Below, in pieces: positions 8,697 to 17,531 of a stretch of 64,000 bases of DNA. Location of the stretch: the NCBI RefSeq assembly GCF_002813455.1, contig NZ_PHHE01000001.1, forward strand, positions 434,001-498,000, given 5' to 3'. This DNA is from Pseudomonas baetica (GTDB lineage: Bacteria > Pseudomonadota > Gammaproteobacteria > Pseudomonadales > Pseudomonadaceae). The notes beneath the pieces are model-generated. The model did no database searches. It saw only the letters and a program-made list of their open reading frames with translations, and was not told the DNA's origin. A program made the position numbers and the translations under genes. Numbering within the stretch: the first letter of the stretch is position 1; each line of letters opens with the position of its first letter.

Positions 8697-9566
8697 TCAG
8701 TTGAACTCGTCCCCCACCGGATACCGGCTCGCATTCAAGCTCTCTTTGATCTTGCGCAGATGCGGCTGGAAATCCACCCCGCGACGTAGCGTCATCCCCG
8801 TCGCCAGCACATCCAGCACGGTCAACTGAATGATCCGCGAGGTCATCGGCATATAAATGTCGGTGTCTTCCGGCAGCGGAATATTCAGGCTCAACGTACT
8901 GGCCTTGGCCAGTGGCGAATTCTCCGCCGTCAGCCCCAGCACCGAAGCACCGTTCTCGCGAGCGATACGCGCCACTTCCACCAGCTCACGGGTGCGGCCG
9001 GTGTAGGAAATGATCACGAACAACTCGCCGGTGTGCGCCACTGAAGCAATCATCCGCTGCATCAGCACATCGGCATGCGCCGTCACCGCCAGGTTGAAAC
9101 GGAAGAACTTGTGCTGCGCATCCAGCGCCACCGGTGCCGAAGCGCCGAGGCCGAAGAAGTGGATCTGACGGGCCTGAATCAACAGGTCGACGGCGCGGCT
9201 GACCAGATTCGGGTCCAGCGCCTGGCAAGCGCTGTCCAAGGACGCGATGGCGCTGCCGAAAATCTTTTGCGTGTACGCCTCGGGATTGTCGTCGGCCTCG
9301 ACCGCGCGGCTGACATACGCCGCACCACTGGCCAGGCTCTGGGCCAGTTGCAGCTTGAGCTCGGGGTAACCGCTGACGCCGAACGAACGGCAGAAACGGT
9401 TGACCGTCGGTTCGCTCACCTTTGCTGCCTGGGCGAGGGCGGCGATGCTGAAGCGGGTGGCCTGCTGCGGGTTGAGCAGGATCACCTCGGCGACTTTGCG
9501 TTCGGCCTTGTTCAGGTCTTCAAGGCGACTCTGGATCTGTTCCAGTAAATTTCGCACGCGGTCCAT
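8697..9566 (-). CDS. hexR: HexR, KDPG-responsive repressor of glucose catabolism
   Basis: 289 residues, RpiR family. The N-terminal helix-turn-helix spans about 1-80 ([20 protein letters not shown]), followed by a SIS sugar-phosphate-binding domain at about 125-255 ([12 protein letters not shown] and later [15 protein letters not shown]). In Pseudomonas HexR represses zwf-pgl-eda, edd-glk and gap and is released by 2-keto-3-deoxy-6-phosphogluconate. It is divergent from zwf over a 217-base intergenic region that holds an inverted-repeat operator. Confidence 0.95.
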   Translation of the reverse strand: MDRVRNLLEQIQSRLEDLNKAERKVAEVILLNPQQATRFSIAALAQAAKVSEPTVNRFCRSFGVSGYPELKLQLAQSLASGAAYVSRAVEADDNPEAYTQKIFGSAIASLDSACQALDPNLVSRAVDLLIQARQIHFFGLGASAPVALDAQHKFFRFNLAVTAHADVLMQRMIASVAHTGELFVIISYTGRTRELVEVARIARENGASVLGLTAENSPLAKASTLSLNIPLPEDTDIYMPMTSRIIQLTVLDVLATGMTLRRGVDFQPHLRKIKESLNASRYPVGDEFN

Positions 9567-9695
9567 ATGGAATTCCTAATTCACCTGCGCAAAGGTGCGC
9601 CGGGCTATGCAAATTGGGCCTTTGATATGGCCCGTAACGGTGGCCTATCCTACTGATGGCTCCGACCGACCACCACACGGAATCTGTATTTTGCG

Positions 9696-9722
9696 AAAAT
9701 GTTGTGGTTATTACTACATTTT
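9696..9722. promoter_or_regulatory. HexR-type operator in the hexR-zwf intergenic region
   Basis: An inverted repeat with 10-base arms AAAATGTTGT and ACTACATTTT (9 of 10 pairs match) around the 7-base spacer GGTTATT. It matches the TTGT-N7-AC(T)ACA form described for HexR sites and lies 61 bases before the zwf start. Confidence 0.8.
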
Positions 9723-9770
9723 CCCTTGAGTGATGCCTTGAAAAAAGGTATTTGTAGCTTAACTTGATAA

Positions 9771-9778
9771 AAGAACAA
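9771..9778 (+). promoter_or_regulatory. Possible Crc/Hfq CA motif before zwf
   Basis: AAGAACAA fits AANAANAA and lies within 13 bases of the zwf start codon. The zwf gene has no strong Shine-Dalgarno sequence here. Confidence 0.35.
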
Positions 9779-9783
9779 ACATC

Positions 9784-11250
9784 ATGCCTTCGATTACGGT
9801 TGAACCGTGCACCTTTGCCTTGTTCGGCGCTCTGGGCGATCTGGCCCTGCGCAAGTTGTTTCCTGCCCTTTATCACCTTGATGGCGCCGACCTGCTGCAC
9901 GAGGACACGCGCATCATCGCGTTGGCCCGTGAAGACGGTACCGAGCAGCAGCACCTGGCATTCATCGCCGCTGAGCTGCGTCGCTACGTCGGTAAAGAGT
10001 TGGACGAGGCTGTTGCCGAACGCTTCCTGGCGCGCCTGACTTACCTGCACGTCGACTTCCTCAAGGCTGAAGATTATGTCGCGCTGGCCGAACTGGCCGG
10101 CAACACGCAACGCATGATTGCCTACTTCGCCACCCCGGCGGCGGTGTACGGCGCGATCTGCGAGAACCTGGCGAAAGTCGGTCTGGCGGAAAACACCCGC
10201 GTGGTGCTGGAAAAGCCGATCGGCTCCGATCTGGAATCCTCGCGCAAAGTGAATGACGCCGTGGCGCAGTTCTTCCCTGAGAACCGCACCTACCGCATCG
10301 ACCACTATCTGGGTAAAGAGACCGTTCAAAACCTCATCGCCCTGCGTTTCGCCAATAGCCTGTTCGAAACCCAGTGGAACCAGAATTACATCTCCCACGT
10401 GGAAATCACCGTGGCCGAGAAGGTCGGCATCGAAGGCCGTTGGGGTTATTTCGACAAGGCTGGCCAGCTGCGCGACATGATCCAGAATCACCTGCTGCAA
10501 CTGCTCTGCCTGATTGCCATGGACCCGCCGGCCGACCTGTCCGCCGACAGCATCCGTGACGAAAAGGTAAAAGTGCTCAAGGCCCTCGCGCCGATCAGCC
10601 CGGAAGGCCTGACCACCCAGGTTGTGCGCGGCCAGTACATCGCCGGCCATAGCGAAGGCAAATCCGTACCGGGCTATCTGGAAGAACCGAATTCCAACAC
10701 CCAGAGCGACACCGAAACCTTCGTCGCCCTGCGTGCCGACATCCGCAACTGGCGCTGGGCTGGTGTGCCGTTCTACTTGCGTACCGGCAAGCGCATGCCG
10801 CAGAAACTGTCGCAGATCGTCATCCACTTCAAGGAACCGTCGCACTACATCTTCGCCCCCGAGCAGCGCCTCCAGATCAGCAACAAACTGATCATCCGCC
10901 TGCAACCGGACGAAGGCATTTCCTTGCGCGTGATGACCAAAGAGCAGGGCCTGGACAAAGGCATGCAACTGCGCAGCGGCCCGCTGCAACTGAATTTCTC
11001 CGACACCTGGCGTAGCGCGCGGATCCCCGATGCCTACGAGCGGTTGTTGCTGGAAGTGATGAACGGCAATCAGAACCTGTTTGTCCGTAAAGATGAAATC
11101 GAAGCCGCGTGGAAGTGGTGTGACCAACTGATTGCCGGGTGGAAAAAATCCGGTGACGCGCCCAAGCCGTATGCGGCCGGGTCGTGGGGGCCGATGAGCT
11201 CCATTGCACTGATCACGCGGGACGGGAGGTCGTGGTATGGCGATATCTGA
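9784..11250 (+). CDS. zwf: Glucose-6-phosphate 1-dehydrogenase
   Basis: 488 residues, the family's usual length. The Rossmann nucleotide site is at 14-27 ([13 protein letters not shown]), EKPIG at 143-147, and the catalytic RIDHYLGKE at 171-179. It oxidises glucose-6-phosphate to 6-phosphogluconolactone and feeds the Entner-Doudoroff pathway. It is first gene of the HexR-controlled zwf-pgl-eda operon and overlaps pgl by 14 bases. Confidence 0.97.
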   Translation: MPSITVEPCTFALFGALGDLALRKLFPALYHLDGADLLHEDTRIIALAREDGTEQQHLAFIAAELRRYVGKELDEAVAERFLARLTYLHVDFLKAEDYVALAELAGNTQRMIAYFATPAAVYGAICENLAKVGLAENTRVVLEKPIGSDLESSRKVNDAVAQFFPENRTYRIDHYLGKETVQNLIALRFANSLFETQWNQNYISHVEITVAEKVGIEGRWGYFDKAGQLRDMIQNHLLQLLCLIAMDPPADLSADSIRDEKVKVLKALAPISPEGLTTQVVRGQYIAGHSEGKSVPGYLEEPNSNTQSDTETFVALRADIRNWRWAGVPFYLRTGKRMPQKLSQIVIHFKEPSHYIFAPEQRLQISNKLIIRLQPDEGISLRVMTKEQGLDKGMQLRSGPLQLNFSDTWRSARIPDAYERLLLEVMNGNQNLFVRKDEIEAAWKWCDQLIAGWKKSGDAPKPYAAGSWGPMSSIALITRDGRSWYGDI

Positions 11251-11947
11251 TGTGAAACTGCCGGCGGGCGTAAATGCCCACGAATTCAAGAGCCCGGTGC
11301 TGTTGGCCGAAGGTCTGGCGCTGAACGTGGCCAAGCAACTGACTGATGCGATTGCAGCACGCGGCAACGCGGTGCTGGTGGTGTCTGGCGGTCGCAGCCC
11401 GGTGGCGTTTTTCCAGCACCTGGCCAAGCAGGAACTGGACTGGTCGAAGGTCGTCGTGACCCTCGCCGACGAGCGTTGGGTGCCGGTCGAGCACGCCGAC
11501 AGCAATGCCGGTTTGCTCAAGCAGTATCTGCTCAAAGGCCCGGCGGCCAAGGCACAGTTCCTCAGCCTCTATAGCGCGGCGGCCAACGTCGAGCAGGCTG
11601 CTGAACAGGCTGATCGCTTGCTCGCCGAATTGCCGCCGATTGACGTGCTGGTGTTGGGCATGGGCGATGACGGCCACACGGCTTCGCTGTTCCCCGACAG
11701 CCCTAACCTCGCCGAAGCGCTGCAAGCCGACGGCACGCGCCGTTGCTGGCCGATGCTGGCACCGAGTGTGCCGCGTCAGCGCCTGACCATGAGCCGTGCG
11801 CTGCTGGCCTCGGCCAAACACAAGATTCTGTCGATTTCCGGTCAATCGAAACTGACCACCCTGAATGCCGCACTGGCATCCGACGTCGCTGCCATGCCGG
11901 TGCGCGCGTTTCTGCAACCTACGTTAGAGATTTACTGGTGCCCATGA
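11237..11947 (+). CDS. pgl: 6-phosphogluconolactonase
   Basis: 236 residues, DevB type. Motifs are [10 protein letters not shown] near residues 50-60, [19 protein letters not shown] and [13 protein letters not shown]. It hydrolyses the lactone made by Zwf. It starts 14 bases inside zwf, and its stop codon shares ATGA with an in-frame upstream ATG of eda, so translation of the three genes is coupled. Confidence 0.96.
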   Translation: MAISDVKLPAGVNAHEFKSPVLLAEGLALNVAKQLTDAIAARGNAVLVVSGGRSPVAFFQHLAKQELDWSKVVVTLADERWVPVEHADSNAGLLKQYLLKGPAAKAQFLSLYSAAANVEQAAEQADRLLAELPPIDVLVLGMGDDGHTASLFPDSPNLAEALQADGTRRCWPMLAPSVPRQRLTMSRALLASAKHKILSISGQSKLTTLNAALASDVAAMPVRAFLQPTLEIYWCP

Positions 11948-11964
11948 GCCAAGGAACAGCCGCT

Positions 11965-12630
11965 ATGACAACCCCATCCCCGACCGTTTCCATGGCGGAC
12001 AAAGTTGCCCTGATCGACAGCCTCTGCGCCAAGGCGCGAATCCTGCCGGTGATTACCATCGCCCGTGAACAGGACGTGCTGCCACTGGCCGACGCTCTGG
12101 CCGCCGGTGGCCTGACCGCGCTGGAAGTGACGCTGCGTTCGCAGTTCGGCCTCAAGGCGATTCAGATCCTGCGCGACCAGCGTCCGGAACTGATGACCGG
12201 TGCCGGCACCGTGCTTGATCGCAACATGCTCGCAGCGGCCGAAGCGGCGGGTTCGCAATTCATCGTCACTCCGGGCATCACCCGTGACCTGCTCGAAGCC
12301 AGCGTCGACAGCCCGATTCCGCTGTTGCCGGGGATCAGCAACGCCTCGGGCATCATGGAAGGCTACGGTCTGGGTTATCGCCGCTTCAAGCTGTTCCCGG
12401 CTGAAGTCAGCGGTGGCGTGGCAGCGATCAAGGCCCTCGGCGGTCCGTTTGGCGAAGTGAAATTCTGCCCGACCGGCGGCGTCGGACCGGCCAATATCAA
12501 AAGCTACATGGCGCTGAAAAACGTCATGTGCGTGGGCGGTAGCTGGATGCTTGATCCGGAGTGGATCAAGAACGGCGACTGGGCCCGCATTCAGGAATGC
12601 ACCGCCGAGGCGCTGGCGCTGCTGGACTGA
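11965..12630 (+). CDS. eda: KDPG/KHG aldolase
   Basis: 221 residues. Glu54 (in ALEVTLRS) and the Schiff-base Lys142 (in RRFKLFPAE) are present, as is PTGG at 169-172. It cleaves 2-keto-3-deoxy-6-phosphogluconate into pyruvate and glyceraldehyde-3-phosphate. I chose ATG 11965 because AAGGAA lies 9 bases before it. An in-frame ATG at 11944 overlaps the pgl stop and would add seven residues. A terminator follows. Confidence 0.96.
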   Translation: MTTPSPTVSMADKVALIDSLCAKARILPVITIAREQDVLPLADALAAGGLTALEVTLRSQFGLKAIQILRDQRPELMTGAGTVLDRNMLAAAEAAGSQFIVTPGITRDLLEASVDSPIPLLPGISNASGIMEGYGLGYRRFKLFPAEVSGGVAAIKALGGPFGEVKFCPTGGVGPANIKSYMALKNVMCVGGSWMLDPEWIKNGDWARIQECTAEALALLD

Positions 12631-12669
12631 TCGCTTTACCCGACACTTCGTTGTGTGTTCTACGGCTTT

Positions 12670-12702
12670 ACGGTGCGCTTGGTCGGTGCACCGTTTTTTT
12701 TT
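12670..12702 (+). terminator. Rho-independent terminator after eda
   Basis: Stem ACGGTGC/GCACCGT with an 11-base loop, followed by a run of about nine T residues. It closes zwf-pgl-eda. Confidence 0.88.
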
Positions 12703-12855
12703 GCCCGAAACAAACGCAGACCTCTGTAGCAACTGTCGAGTGCAACGAGGCGGCTCCTACAGATGTGTCTCGTTACGCTGCGATACATAGTTACCGCACG
12801 GCGTTTTTTCCGTGGCGCTAATCTGCGTTCATCTTATGGAAGAGAGGAACGTGTC

Positions 12856-13581
12856 ATGGATCGAGATCCTGCATCACCATCGCCGCAACCGGTGTATCAA
12901 CTCGCCCCGGAGCAAATTGCCGGGCCGTATTTCCGTAATCCCAAACTGTTGCGGCGCAATATCAGCGAAGGCGCTGAGGGCTTGCCGCTGATCTTGCGTC
13001 TGACCATCGTCGATGCCATGACCGGCGAGCCGGTGAGCGGCGCACTGGTCGATATCTGGCATTGCAATGCAAGAGGGGCTTATTCGGGCTGGAGCCGGCT
13101 CAATCCGGATCTGGAGGTCGATGCCGAGGCCATCGGCTCGATCCCGCGCACCGACGACGATACTTACCTGCGCGGCAGCCAGTTCTGTGATCACAAGGGG
13201 CGCGCGCGGTTCACCACGATCTATCCCGGGTTTTACGCGGGCCGCGCCTTGCATATTCATGTGGCGGTGCGCATCGTTACCGGCAGCGAATACCTGGAAG
13301 AGCGCTACGTGGCCTGGGTTGGCCAGTTGTATTTTCCCGAGGTGGTGTCACGTTCGGTGCTCAATGCCAAAGCCTATCGTGGTCGAGCGTCCTTGCCGTT
13401 GAACAACGCCGAAGACAGCTTCTACGCCGGCATGGCCGGCGAGGCTTCGACTCTGTCGGTCTGGCCGATCGGCCGCGACTCTCACGAGGACGGCTACTTC
13501 GGCCACCTGACCATTGGCATCGATACGTTCGCAGTGTCGTCGCAGATCAAACCCGAGGACTTCGACAAGTACACCGTCTAA
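12856..13581 (+). CDS. Intradiol ring-cleavage dioxygenase family protein
   Basis: 241 residues from ATG 12856, chosen because GAGGAA lies 6 bases upstream and homology begins soon after it. It has the protocatechuate 3,4-dioxygenase-type beta core: GPYFRNP near 23-29, ALVDIWHCNARGAYSGW with Tyr76, and PGFYAGRALHIHVAV with Tyr127, His133 and His135. These supply the full two-Tyr, two-His Fe(III) ligand set, so it is probably catalytic. No other aromatic-degradation gene is near and there is no signal peptide. The substrate is unknown; a catechol or hydroxyquinol type is possible. Confidence 0.8.
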   Translation: MDRDPASPSPQPVYQLAPEQIAGPYFRNPKLLRRNISEGAEGLPLILRLTIVDAMTGEPVSGALVDIWHCNARGAYSGWSRLNPDLEVDAEAIGSIPRTDDDTYLRGSQFCDHKGRARFTTIYPGFYAGRALHIHVAVRIVTGSEYLEERYVAWVGQLYFPEVVSRSVLNAKAYRGRASLPLNNAEDSFYAGMAGEASTLSVWPIGRDSHEDGYFGHLTIGIDTFAVSSQIKPEDFDKYTV

Positions 13582-13586
13582 GCGGA

Positions 13587-14768
13587 CTAACGCAGCTCGT
13601 TGAGCGCGCGGGTCAACAACTGCATGTCAGCGGCGGTAGTGGTCAGTCCCGGTGTAATGCGGATGCAAGGCCCGCACGCCGCGCCGGTGCGCACCACGCT
13701 GAACAGGTTGTAGTCGTTGAGCAGGCGCTCGGCCATTGCCTGTTGATCATCGCGGCGCGTAAAGCGCATCGAGGTGATGCCGCAGTACAGTCGCGGATCA
13801 TCCGGGGTCATCACCTCGATGCCCGGCAGATGCCGTACAGCACTGACCCACAAATTGCGCAGGTAATTGAGCCGCGCGCCTTTGGCTGCGGCGCCGCCGA
13901 GTGATCGGTGTTCCTCGAACACCAGCGGCAGCGTCATCAGCGCCGGAATGTTTGGCGTGCTGTACGAGGTGCGTGCGCGGATGTCGTTGCCCGGATAGTG
14001 CATTTCACCCATGTCCGGGTCGATGTCGGCCAGACGCTGCGGCGAGATGTAGAGGAAGCCAAGGGTCAGCGGTGCGCCGATCCACTTGTGCAGGTTGTAA
14101 CCGGCGAACGCGATGCCCAGCGCTTCGAGGTCGAACTCGATCTGGCCCAGTGCGTGGGCACCATCGAGAATGATGTCGATGCCATGTTCCTTGGCCAGCG
14201 CGGCGATGGCCTGTACCGGCATCACCAGACCGGTGCGGTGGGTGACGTGGGTCAGGGCCATCAGTTTGAGTTTCGGGTGGCCGATGAACGCTTCACGATA
14301 AGTATCGAGCAGGCTGTCGAAACTGGCCGGATGCGCGTGGCTGATCTCGATCACCTCCGCCCCGCGATGATGCGCCAGCCAGCGCATGGCGCCCTTGACC
14401 GTGTCGTACTCGAGGTCGCAGATCAGCACCTGATCGCCCGGTTGCAGGCGGTTGTAATTGCGGATCAACGACTGCAGGCCTTCGGTGGCATTGCGGGTGA
14501 AGGCCACGCTCTGCGCGCGTACGCCGATCAACTCGGCAAGCTGTGCGCGAATATCGAGGCTATCGTGCTGTTCGAAGCGCTGACGCACATACACCGAATT
14601 GCTGGTGTTGATCAGTTCGATGTTGCGCTGATACTCCTCGATCACCGTGCGCGACATGCGCCCGAAGTAACCATTTTCCAGATTTACGGGGCCGGGTTGA
14701 ACGTCGTAGCGGTCGGCGAAGGTTTGCCAGAAAGCTTCATCACGGGCACGGCGGGTGTTGTCGGGCAT
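13587..14768 (-). CDS. PLP-dependent class V aminotransferase-fold protein
   Basis: 393 residues, cysteine desulfurase/isopenicillin N epimerase-like fold. The PLP lysine is Lys228 in YNLHKWIGAPLTLGF, with Asp202 and His205 in LDGAHALGQ. The motif TRNATEGLQSLI at 91-102 binds the cofactor phosphate. The reaction is not determined by the sequence: racemase, lyase or desulfurase are all possible. It is convergent with the dioxygenase gene (5 bases apart). A small DUF3820 gene lies upstream on the same strand. Confidence 0.8.
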   Translation of the reverse strand: MPDNTRRARDEAFWQTFADRYDVQPGPVNLENGYFGRMSRTVIEEYQRNIELINTSNSVYVRQRFEQHDSLDIRAQLAELIGVRAQSVAFTRNATEGLQSLIRNYNRLQPGDQVLICDLEYDTVKGAMRWLAHHRGAEVIEISHAHPASFDSLLDTYREAFIGHPKLKLMALTHVTHRTGLVMPVQAIAALAKEHGIDIILDGAHALGQIEFDLEALGIAFAGYNLHKWIGAPLTLGFLYISPQRLADIDPDMGEMHYPGNDIRARTSYSTPNIPALMTLPLVFEEHRSLGGAAAKGARLNYLRNLWVSAVRHLPGIEVMTPDDPRLYCGITSMRFTRRDDQQAMAERLLNDYNLFSVVRTGAACGPCIRITPGLTTTAADMQLLTRALNELR

Positions 14769-14798
14769 GGTCGACTTGCTCTTGAGGAGGAGGGCGCT

Positions 14799-15035
14799 TC
14801 AGTGGCGCGGGGCGGGTTTGCCATGTTTGGCGCGCAGCGGTTCGAGCAAATCCGAGAGGCCGTTGTGATCGATTTCCTGCATCAGCGCGAGCAAGCCACC
14901 CAGTTCGCCATGCGGAAAACCTTCGCGGGCAAACCAGTTCAGATAAGGACCCGGCAGGTCGGCAATGATCCGTCCTTTGTATTTGCCGAAGGGCATTTCG
15001 CGGGTGATCAGCAGTTCGAGTTTTTCAGGGTTCAT
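14799..15035 (-). CDS. DUF3820 family protein
   Basis: 78 residues. The family core MPFGKYKGRIIADLPGPYL at about 14-32 is followed by NWFAREGFPHGELG. Related domains occur in exonuclease-like proteins, but function is unknown. It is probably cotranscribed with the aminotransferase gene 30 bases downstream. Confidence 0.75.
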   Translation of the reverse strand: MNPEKLELLITREMPFGKYKGRIIADLPGPYLNWFAREGFPHGELGGLLALMQEIDHNGLSDLLEPLRAKHGKPAPRH

Positions 15036-15141
15036 CGATTTTCGTCTGGATTCAAATCAAACTGGAAAATACAGGCATTCTGCATGCAGGCCAAATGACA
15101 GATCATGCAAATAACCGTGATACAGATAGTTCATTTATCTT

Positions 15142-15154
15142 TAACTTGTTGATA
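15142..15154 (-). promoter_or_regulatory. IHF-like site upstream of the DUF2383 gene
   Basis: On the minus strand TATCAACAAGTTA matches WATCAANNNNTTR at every specified position. It lies about 30 bases before a sigma-54-type promoter, the usual place for an IHF bend. Confidence 0.55.
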
Positions 15155-15182
15155 AATAACGATTTATTTCAAAATAAAAAGC

Positions 15183-15197
15183 TGGCACGCACACTGC
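15183..15197 (+). promoter_or_regulatory. Sigma-54 (-24/-12) promoter
   Basis: TGGCACG-CACA-CTGC places GG (84-85) and GC (96-97) ten bases apart, as RpoN promoters require. It differs from the TTGC element at one base and lies about 40 bases before the start at 15239. An enhancer-binding protein would be needed. Confidence 0.65.
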
Positions 15198-15238
15198 AAT
15201 ATCCCTTGCATCTTCCATCGATCGCAAGGAATTGAAAA

Positions 15239-15706
15239 ATGACTGACATGAATAAAGAAGCCATCTCTGTACTCAATGACCTGATTGAAACCAGCAAGGA
15301 TGGTCAGGAAGGGTTCAAGACTTGTGCAGAAGACATCAAGCATCCAGAACTGAAAACCCTGTTCGCGACTCGCTCTGCTGACTGCGCTACTGCCGCAGCT
15401 GAACTGCAAGCGGAAGTGCGTAAACTGGGCGGTGATCCAGAAACCTCCACTAGCGTCAGCGGTGACCTGCATCGCCGTTGGGTAGACGTCAAAGCCATGT
15501 TCACCGGTAAAGACGAAGAAGCAGTGCTCAACGAAGCCGAGCGCGGTGAAGACCATGCGCTGAAGGCTTATCGTGAAGCCATCGAAAAAATCAGCAAGCA
15601 CAATCTGGTGGGTATTCGTGACCTGGTTGAACGTCAATACCACGGCGTACAGCGCAACCATGACCAGGTGAAAGCCCTGCGTAACCAGGCTCGCGCACGC
15701 TCGTAA
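15239..15706 (+). CDS. PA2169-family four-helix-bundle protein (DUF2383)
   Basis: 155 residues, all helical and ferritin-like. Opening motif VLNDLIETSKDGQEGFKTCAEDI and later GEDHALKAYREAI are characteristic of DUF2383. There is no signal peptide. In Pseudomonas this family is associated with stress or anaerobic and biofilm expression, but its biochemical role is unknown. The start follows AAGGAATTGAAAA. Transcription is probably RpoN dependent from the promoter at 15183. A REP doublet follows. Confidence 0.85.
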   Translation: MTDMNKEAISVLNDLIETSKDGQEGFKTCAEDIKHPELKTLFATRSADCATAAAELQAEVRKLGGDPETSTSVSGDLHRRWVDVKAMFTGKDEEAVLNEAERGEDHALKAYREAIEKISKHNLVGIRDLVERQYHGVQRNHDQVKALRNQARARS

Positions 15707-15722
15707 GCCACGCTGGAAAAAC

Positions 15723-15813
15723 TGTGGGAGCGGGCTTGCTCGCGAAAGCGGTGTGTCATGCAACGATGATGTTGCTGACACGACCCCTTCGCGAGCAAGC
15801 CCGCTCCCACAGT
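15723..15813. repeat. REP pair
   Basis: GTGGGAGCGGGCTTGCTCGC at 15724 and its inverse ending at 15812, around GTGTCATGCAACGATGATG and GTTGCTGACAC arms. It lies between convergent genes. Confidence 0.9.
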
Positions 15814-15834
15814 TGTTTTTTGTGTACCTGAAGA

Positions 15835-16305
15835 TTAGCCGATGCTGATCGCCGGCAATGTCGGCAGGGTCACGGTTTGCTGTTTACGTGGCGCGAGAAT
15901 TTCAGCCTCGCCATCCACCACCAACTCATCACGCTGATTGAACACACGAGTGGCAATGCGCACGCGAAACTTCGGCAACTTCTCGAGAATTTCCAGACGC
16001 ACTGTCAGCGTGTCACCGATTTTCACGGGCTTTTGAAAGCTCATCTGCTGACCGATATAGATCGTACCCGGACCAGGCAGCTCGCAAGCCACCGCAGCGC
16101 TGATCAGCGCACCGCTGAACATGCCGTGGGCGATGCGCTCCTTGAACATGCTGGCGGCAGCGAACTCGGCGTCCAGGTGTACAGGGTTGTGGTCGCCGGA
16201 CATGGCGGCAAACAGCTGGATGTCACGCTCTTCGACGGTCTTGCTGTAGCTGGCGGTCTGGCCGACTTCGAGGGCTTCGTAAGGGATGTTGGTAACCTGG
16301 GTCAT
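15835..16305 (-). CDS. phaJ: MaoC-type (R)-specific enoyl-CoA hydratase
   Basis: 156 residues from ATG 16305, which has AGGAA about 10 bases upstream; a longer frame to 16341 lacks a better site. The hot-dog fold carries the catalytic pair Asp38 and His43 in SGDHNPVH, then AHGMFSGALIS. It hydrates trans-2-enoyl-CoA to (R)-3-hydroxyacyl-CoA, linking beta-oxidation to polyhydroxyalkanoate. The neighbouring lipase and two acyl-CoA ligase genes fit PhaJ4 of P. putida. Confidence 0.88.
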   Translation of the reverse strand: MTQVTNIPYEALEVGQTASYSKTVEERDIQLFAAMSGDHNPVHLDAEFAAASMFKERIAHGMFSGALISAAVACELPGPGTIYIGQQMSFQKPVKIGDTLTVRLEILEKLPKFRVRIATRVFNQRDELVVDGEAEILAPRKQQTVTLPTLPAISIG

Positions 16306-16347
16306 CGGTCTTGATTCCTGTGACGGATTAAATGAATCCACAAAAAA

Positions 16348-17292
16348 TTATTCGCTGCGGTGAGGGCGCGGATGGCTCAGGGCCTGGTCGATCCAGGTCA
16401 GCACATCGGCGATCACTTCGTCGCGGTTGGTTTCGTTGAACAATTCGTGCCGCGCCTGCGGGTAGATCTTCAGTTGCAGGTTCTGGCTGCCGGCCGTGCG
16501 CAAGGCATTGGCCAGATCTGTCAGACGCTTGCCTTCGCTCACCGGATCACATTCGCCGCCGATCACCAGCAGCGGCAGGCCCGGGGCAATCTGGGCGAGA
16601 GTGGACGCTTTGCTGATCTGCTGCAAGCCGCCGAGCAAGTCGATCCACAGTTGATTGGTGCAGCGAAAACCGCACAGCGGGTCATTGGCATATTTGTCGA
16701 CTTCGACCGGATCGCGGCTGAGCCAGTCGAACGGGGTGCGCACCGGTTTGAATTTTTTGTTGAACGAGCCGAACGACAACCACTCGATCAACGCGCTGCG
16801 TCCCTTGTCGCCTTGGCGCAGTTTCTCCAGGCGAGCGATCTGTCGCGCAGCACCGTAGAGCGCCACCGGTTGAAAGTTCGAACCACTGAGAATCGCCCCG
16901 TGCAGGCTGGCGCTGTGATGCAGCAGATAACCTTGAGCAAGGTAGCTGCCCATGCTGTGGCCGAGCAGGATGATGGGGACGCCGGGATGCTGCTGGCCGA
17001 TGTATTGATTAAGACTGGCCAGGTCACCGACGACTTTGCACCAACCGTCGTCGTCGGCGAAATGCCCGAGGGTACCGTTGTCGGCGGTTCTGCCATGTCC
17101 ACGCAAATCCGGGGCGTACACACCGTAACCTTTGTCGCAAAACGTGTCGGCCAACCGCGCGTAGCGGCCGCTGTGTTCCGCCATGCCATGGGCCAGCAGA
17201 ATCACCGCTTTCAACGGCGCGGCCGGCAACCACTGATTGACGAAGAGGCGGCTGCGGTCACTGGCGTCCAGCCATAGGGTTTGGTGGATCAT
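16348..17292 (-). CDS. Alpha/beta hydrolase, monoacylglycerol lipase/lysophospholipase type
   Basis: 314 residues. HGMAEHSGRY at 35-44 is the monoglyceride lipase-type oxyanion segment. The nucleophile is Ser113 in LLGHSMGSYLAQG; the acid is probably the Asp of GGECDPVSEGKRL and the histidine lies in YPQARHELFNE. There is no signal peptide. It probably releases fatty acids for activation by FadD1/FadD2 encoded divergently. It lies 42 bases upstream of phaJ on the same strand. Confidence 0.88.
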   Translation of the reverse strand: MIHQTLWLDASDRSRLFVNQWLPAAPLKAVILLAHGMAEHSGRYARLADTFCDKGYGVYAPDLRGHGRTADNGTLGHFADDDGWCKVVGDLASLNQYIGQQHPGVPIILLGHSMGSYLAQGYLLHHSASLHGAILSGSNFQPVALYGAARQIARLEKLRQGDKGRSALIEWLSFGSFNKKFKPVRTPFDWLSRDPVEVDKYANDPLCGFRCTNQLWIDLLGGLQQISKASTLAQIAPGLPLLVIGGECDPVSEGKRLTDLANALRTAGSQNLQLKIYPQARHELFNETNRDEVIADVLTWIDQALSHPRPHRSE

Positions 17293-17531
17293 GGCGATTC
17301 CTTTGCTATGGGTCGAAGCATTGTATAGCGCATCTGTCGCTTGTCGTCCGATCAGCCCACGCCACGGCGTGAAGATTCACACGATCAATGACGACATCGC
17401 CCATATTTGCCTCAATGGCCATAACTGCTAGTGTCCGTGAAGCTCCGCTTTTTGCTTTCTGCTTTCAATGCATGAAGGAGAAATGACAGAAACGCGGCCC
17501 CGGATCGGCTCAGGTAAAGAGGACAAGAACA

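Noticed and set aside
9520..11550. 676-codon minus-strand frame over zwf, pgl and part of hexR
   Set aside because: It crosses three well-supported genes and has no recognisable domain; a GC-skew shadow.
12763..12855. N-terminal extension of the dioxygenase
   Set aside because: The upstream residues are not family-like, and GAGGAA marks the start at 12856.
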